64,000 nt of DNA from Siderastrea siderea (lineage: Eukaryota > Cnidaria > Anthozoa > Scleractinia > Rhizangiidae): the NCBI GenBank assembly GCA_964030785.1, contig OZ034968.1, positions 70,401,399 to 70,465,398 on the forward strand, in the 5' to 3' direction. Position numbers and translations under genes: made by a program. The notes under the pieces are model-generated. The model saw nothing but the letters and a program-made list of their open reading frames with translations, was not told the origin of the DNA and made no database searches. Each line of letters starts with the position of its first letter. Position 1 is the stretch's first letter. This document shows positions 59,951 to 64,000 of this stretch, piece by piece.

Positions 59951-60583
59951 CTTGCTGCTGTCTTCAACAATAAAGTTTGAGCCATAGAAAACTGCGCGCA
60001 TGTGATTTTTGTTCACTGGTCAGAAACTCACCCGTTCGTCAGTGAAGTATTGTCCATGCTGTTTTTTATTTTTTATTATTATTAATATTTTTATTTAAGA
60101 CCGTTTTATCGATCCTACCACTAAGAAGATGAAAGGTTGTGATCAACATCGCTGTTGACTACATTGTGCGAAAAAAGTTAGTAAACGTTAATTATTAACT
60201 GACTTTTTTCCCCGTTTACTGTTTACTGACTAAAACGGATTTTTTTGACTGTTTACTGAGTCTGTTTACTGAGCTTGCTGCTGTCTTCAACAATAAAGTT
60301 TGAGCCATAGAAAACTGCGCGCATGTGATTTTTGTTCACTGGTCAGAAACTCACCCGTTCGTCAGTGAAGTATTGTCCATGCTGTTTTTTATTTTTTATT
60401 ATTATTAATATTTTTATTTAAGACCGTTTTATCGATCCTACCACTAAGAAGATGAAAGGTTGTGATCAACATCGCTGTTGACTACATTGTGCGAAAAAAG
60501 TTAGTAAACGTTAATTATTAACTGACTTTTTTCCCCGTTTACTGTTTACTGACTAAAACGGATTTTTTTGACTGTTTACTGAG
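59951..60583. repeat. Perfect tandem duplication, 323-bp period
   Basis: 59951-60260 and 60274-60583 appear identical base for base, from CTTGCTGCTGTCTTC to GACTGTTTACTGAGT. A short TCTGTTTACTGAG link follows the first copy. Confidence 0.9.
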
Positions 60584-62872
60584 TGAAAGGGATTTTTTTA
60601 ACTGTTTACTAACTAGAGGTATACCCCATTGACACCCTCTTACCTGACTGGTTCCTCTTGTCGACAATTAAACTTGTGTCACGCTTAAAATAAACGCCTT
60701 TCAGTCCTGCAATAACACACGGATTTAAAAATTTCGTTATCGGTTAAGAATGCACGTACCATTCGGGCCAATTAGAGTCTTACGCTGAAGCAGCCCGTAA
60801 TTACCTCGTCTTATAGCTCCAATGCTTATCGCGTGTGACAAAAAATTGACATTTCCTGTATGCAAACACACAAACCCTTGACCCTGTTTCATTACGGAGC
60901 AAAAGGAATGTTGCAGAAAGCGCAAAGTACGCAGTTCAGTCTGTCTACGAACGTCCTTCAATTTAGACAGTAAATGCCTGAAGTTAACTTCTGTATCACA
61001 TATCCAAATCCTTTGCTGGGGAAAGTTAGGGCGTTCCACATGGCACCTCGCCTGCATTTGTCTGACATGTTTCATGTATTTCGCCTAATTCTTGTTAGTG
61101 AGATGTTGAAGTTGTCGTAACGACACAGGAAGCTGCCGCGCCTTCAAGTAGCTGTTAAACGGTGAGTCAATTTTCACTGAAATTTTCTTTGGAGAATAAC
61201 CAGCAGAAACTCTTTCTTATGGAAGCACGAGTTAGCACAATTAATTTGTCGGTAATGTAGAAACTCGATCGGAATTTCGTATGCATGCTATACAGTCTAT
61301 GCTTTTATTGTTATCAGATATTCAACCTAAAGCCGATTAGATTCACCAGCAAACTCACAAGTACAGGCTTAGTTGTAAATACAATTAGGTAATTTTAGTT
61401 GCAAGGGAAACCCTACTAAAAGCACTAAAGAAAGCAAAAATCTGTTTGATTCCAGTCCATCGATTTGAAAGTCATTGTCTGCATGTGGACATTAATTAAT
61501 GGGTTTTGCTAAAGGACTGTCGCTTCATTAAAGAAAACAGGCGGCGCATAGTCTCTCACCCCCCTTCCCCCTCCCCTTTTCTTAAGGAAAAAAGGTTTAA
61601 CTTTAACTTGAGTTCGTGGTTTCCGGTGACCTGTTATGGACAATTTGCACTTCCGGTATGTAAGGAATTAAATGTATGTATGCAACTTAGAACTTTGTTT
61701 GTTTGTAACCAGTGACCTCAGTACGAGTATTTCAAATCGTTCTTAAACCGTGACATCTTAAGCTACAGCAGGCGGAAACGCTTTTTGCTCAAAAAGGTTT
61801 ACTTCTCTTCTTTTGAGCTCAAACTTCATTTTGTCTAGTATTCTTGATTTCACGTAGGGGTTCAGACCAACTGTTTTTTATCGCCAGAAAGCTGTGTTTC
61901 TAGAGACATCTGGAAGAAATATTCACGTCAATGCTGAGATAGCTAACCGACTCGTGACTTTATATCTTTGCGTGTTAACCCGTGCTCTAATACAGACTAA
62001 AAAGAATGAAACTTTATTAAATTAGTTTGAAACCGTGGAAAGACATAAACGAAAGACTGAGAGGTCTTAGACAAGTTTAGACAACCAAAATTCTAAAAAT
62101 TGGGCAGAACCGAAAAGCAGAAAATGTATTTCTGACCTGGTGCGATGGAATCAATTTAGATTGGTGATACTCAGGCCTTGTTTGTTATTTGATTGAGATT
62201 TCATCACCACCGAATTTTTTTGTTTAGTGTTTTCCTTTTTTTAGTGTTATCGTTTTTTTGGGTCGCTATTTATTAAACTATAGAAGTTAGTTCCAGCTTT
62301 GATTCTGTAAGGGCCGGGTTTACAGTGGCAGGTATAGATTGCTTTCCGTCTCGTGCACTGAGAGAACGCACGTGAGCGCAGATGGGTATTGGACGCACAC
62401 AACTCCCAAGTTCTCGCTAGCCTTTGTTAACACTACCCCTTAAAAGCGAAATGTCCTCAAAAACAGCGAAATAAACATTTCAACGCTTACCTTTACTCAA
62501 CTGCAATACGCCGTGAAACTCAAAACAACAAAATCACGCTTCACACTTCTGTTTATAAAAATCCGTGTCACAAAGAAATCGTGCGGTATTTGAAACATTA
62601 GCTTTCAATCTCCTAAAATCCACGTCATTATAACGAGCCTGATTGTTTAGAGCCCGTGCGAAGACTAAGTCTACTGACTTCCGACAATTCAGGAATGTGC
62701 CTTGCATTTTATGAGACGGCAGCGACGTTTGAGACGTCGCGCCGCCAAAAAAAGCGTAACGTGCGATGTGATTGGTTGGACAGGACAATATCAATTATGC
62801 AAACACAGCTATGACTTTTGACTTTATTTCTTGCCTCAGAAGAGGGCATACAAGAAATGGTCACTTGAGTAA

Positions 62873-63162
62873 AGGTTGATTTCCATTGTTGCGTAAATTT
62901 TACGTGCGTACGGGCGTGAATTTAACTGGCTCTAGTTGCGTAAATAAAATGAGAGACGATGTATGAACGGCTTACGTAAACGGTAAAAAGTTGAAAGTTT
63001 TCTTATTTTTGACGTTTACGTAAGCCGTTCATACATCGTCTTCAACCTTTTACGTTTACCTAAAACGTTCATACATCGTCTCCAATTTTATTAACGCACG
63101 TAAAGCCAATTAATTTCACGCCAGGACGCACGTAAAATTTACACAACAGTGGAAATCAACCT
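62873..63162. mobile_element. 290-bp palindromic MITE with TAA target duplication
   Basis: The ends AGGTTGATTTCCATTGTTGC and (complement) AGGTTGATTTCCACTGTTGT are flanked by TAA at 62870-62872 and 63163-63165. A central hairpin pairs GACGATGTATGAACGGCTTA (from 62954) with its complement near 63019-63042. Confidence 0.85.
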
Positions 63163-64000
63163 TAAACAACAAATGCTGTCATGCCGGGCAGCCGGGCACA
63201 GTCTCAATTCAAATACTGAGAACTAAATGCCCGGCAGTCAAAAAATTTTCACCAAATTTTCTCCAGAAAGCCTTTCTCAAACCTCATGAAACTATTATAT
63301 CTTTGTTTAGAAATGTCAAGCGATTCCAAAAATTATTTTGGCTATTTAGTTGATGGGATATTTTCGCGTGGGCATACTATAAAAACCGTTATGACCTGGA
63401 ATATTAAAAAAATTTCAGCTCGTCTCCTGGCTCGGCCTCGCCGGAAGTGATCTGCAGTCGGAAAGTGCAGTAAACATCGATCATTCGGCGGCAGAAGTTG
63501 AAAAATCGATATCTCTCATATTTTGCACATAAATGGGTATTGGTAAAGCTAGAAATCGGGGGGGGGGGGGGGGGCGTTCAGGGCCCCGTATCTGTACGGA
63601 CACCGACACCGACAGAATGTTACGTTCCTATTATGATACCCATGCCCCGGTGAGCTTTGTCCTAGAGCATCGTCCTTGAGCACCAAATCTGAAGGATAAA
63701 TGCACTGTACCTGCAGAAAGCTCTGAGAAGTTAAGACTGGTGCGGGCTGCCTCTCAAACTTCATAGTGCAGATAGGGGATGGTCTGTTTGTTTGATTATT
63801 TGTTTGTTTGTCTGTCTGTCTTTAACCTACCCCAGCCCCCAGTATATTATTTTTCATTGTACGTGAACATCAAATTGTCGAGAAAAGAATTCACCTTATG
63901 GCATGTATGGTGGGAAGGAAACGACTTTCCCGTGATTGCGAACTGACTGATATATCATACGTACACCGACCCCCGCTCGGGTAAAACGACGAAAACTATG

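Larger units (their letters stand above)
54425..64000. other. Gene-poor region with MITEs
   Basis: Apart from the elements listed separately I see no conserved coding motif or RNA gene on either strand. Poly-G/C runs lie near 58549-58563 and 63559-63575. A 23-bp sequence at 54920-54942 recurs at the window end (63978-64000). Confidence 0.5.

Noticed and set aside
60737..61075. 112-codon minus-strand ORF
   Set aside because: No recognisable motif, no supporting splice sites or neighbours, and of a length expected by chance in this region.

Overview
The window is AT-rich eukaryotic nuclear DNA from an animal, most likely an anthozoan cnidarian such as a stony coral. The reasons are GH79 heparanase genes with short GT-AG introns, an intronless rhodopsin-class GPCR, and a dense mix of BEL, Penelope, MULE, HECT/integrase and palindromic MITE relics. 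No marker gene fixes the species, so the taxon is inference.

Layout. 1-3.3 kb: the end of a HECT-domain gene (+) converging on a degraded DDE-integrase gene (-). 3.4-4.5 kb: two tandem arrays. 6.1-10.0 kb (-): a decayed reading path holding a RecQ-type helicase with its RQC region, followed in the same frame by a MULE-type transposase with a Tudor-like tail. 11.5-13.3 kb (-): a TKL-like kinase exon and a frameshifted downstream ORF. 13.5-19.5 kb: a Penelope GIY-YIG scrap, then a BEL/Pao element (+) with broken pol and almost no 5' LTR. 19.5-21.4 kb: a 60-bp satellite and a Penelope RT relic. 24.65-25.66 kb: an intact GPCR gene.

27.9-49.9 kb (-): two tandem heparanase-like genes, each with eight coding exons that I could splice in frame from the DNA (499 and 503/504 residues). 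The second copy carries two adjacent versions of exon 2 that cannot both be used in frame, a likely mutually exclusive cassette. Introns and the intergenic spacer hold SINEs, TTAA- and TAA-flanked MITEs, a LINE scrap, GACT microsatellites, a degenerate satellite and a large foldback.

50.0-64.0 kb: no convincing gene. It holds two foldbacks, a 3.5-kb terminal-inverted-repeat element with a 6-bp target duplication, another element nested in it with its own 6-bp duplication, four further MITEs and a perfect 323-bp-period tandem duplication.

The intact-looking genes are the two heparanases (secreted cleavage of heparan-sulfate-type glycans), the GPCR and perhaps the kinase. Nearly everything else is mobile DNA in decay. 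The most unusual observations are the helicase-transposase reading frame and the heparanase exon-2 cassette.
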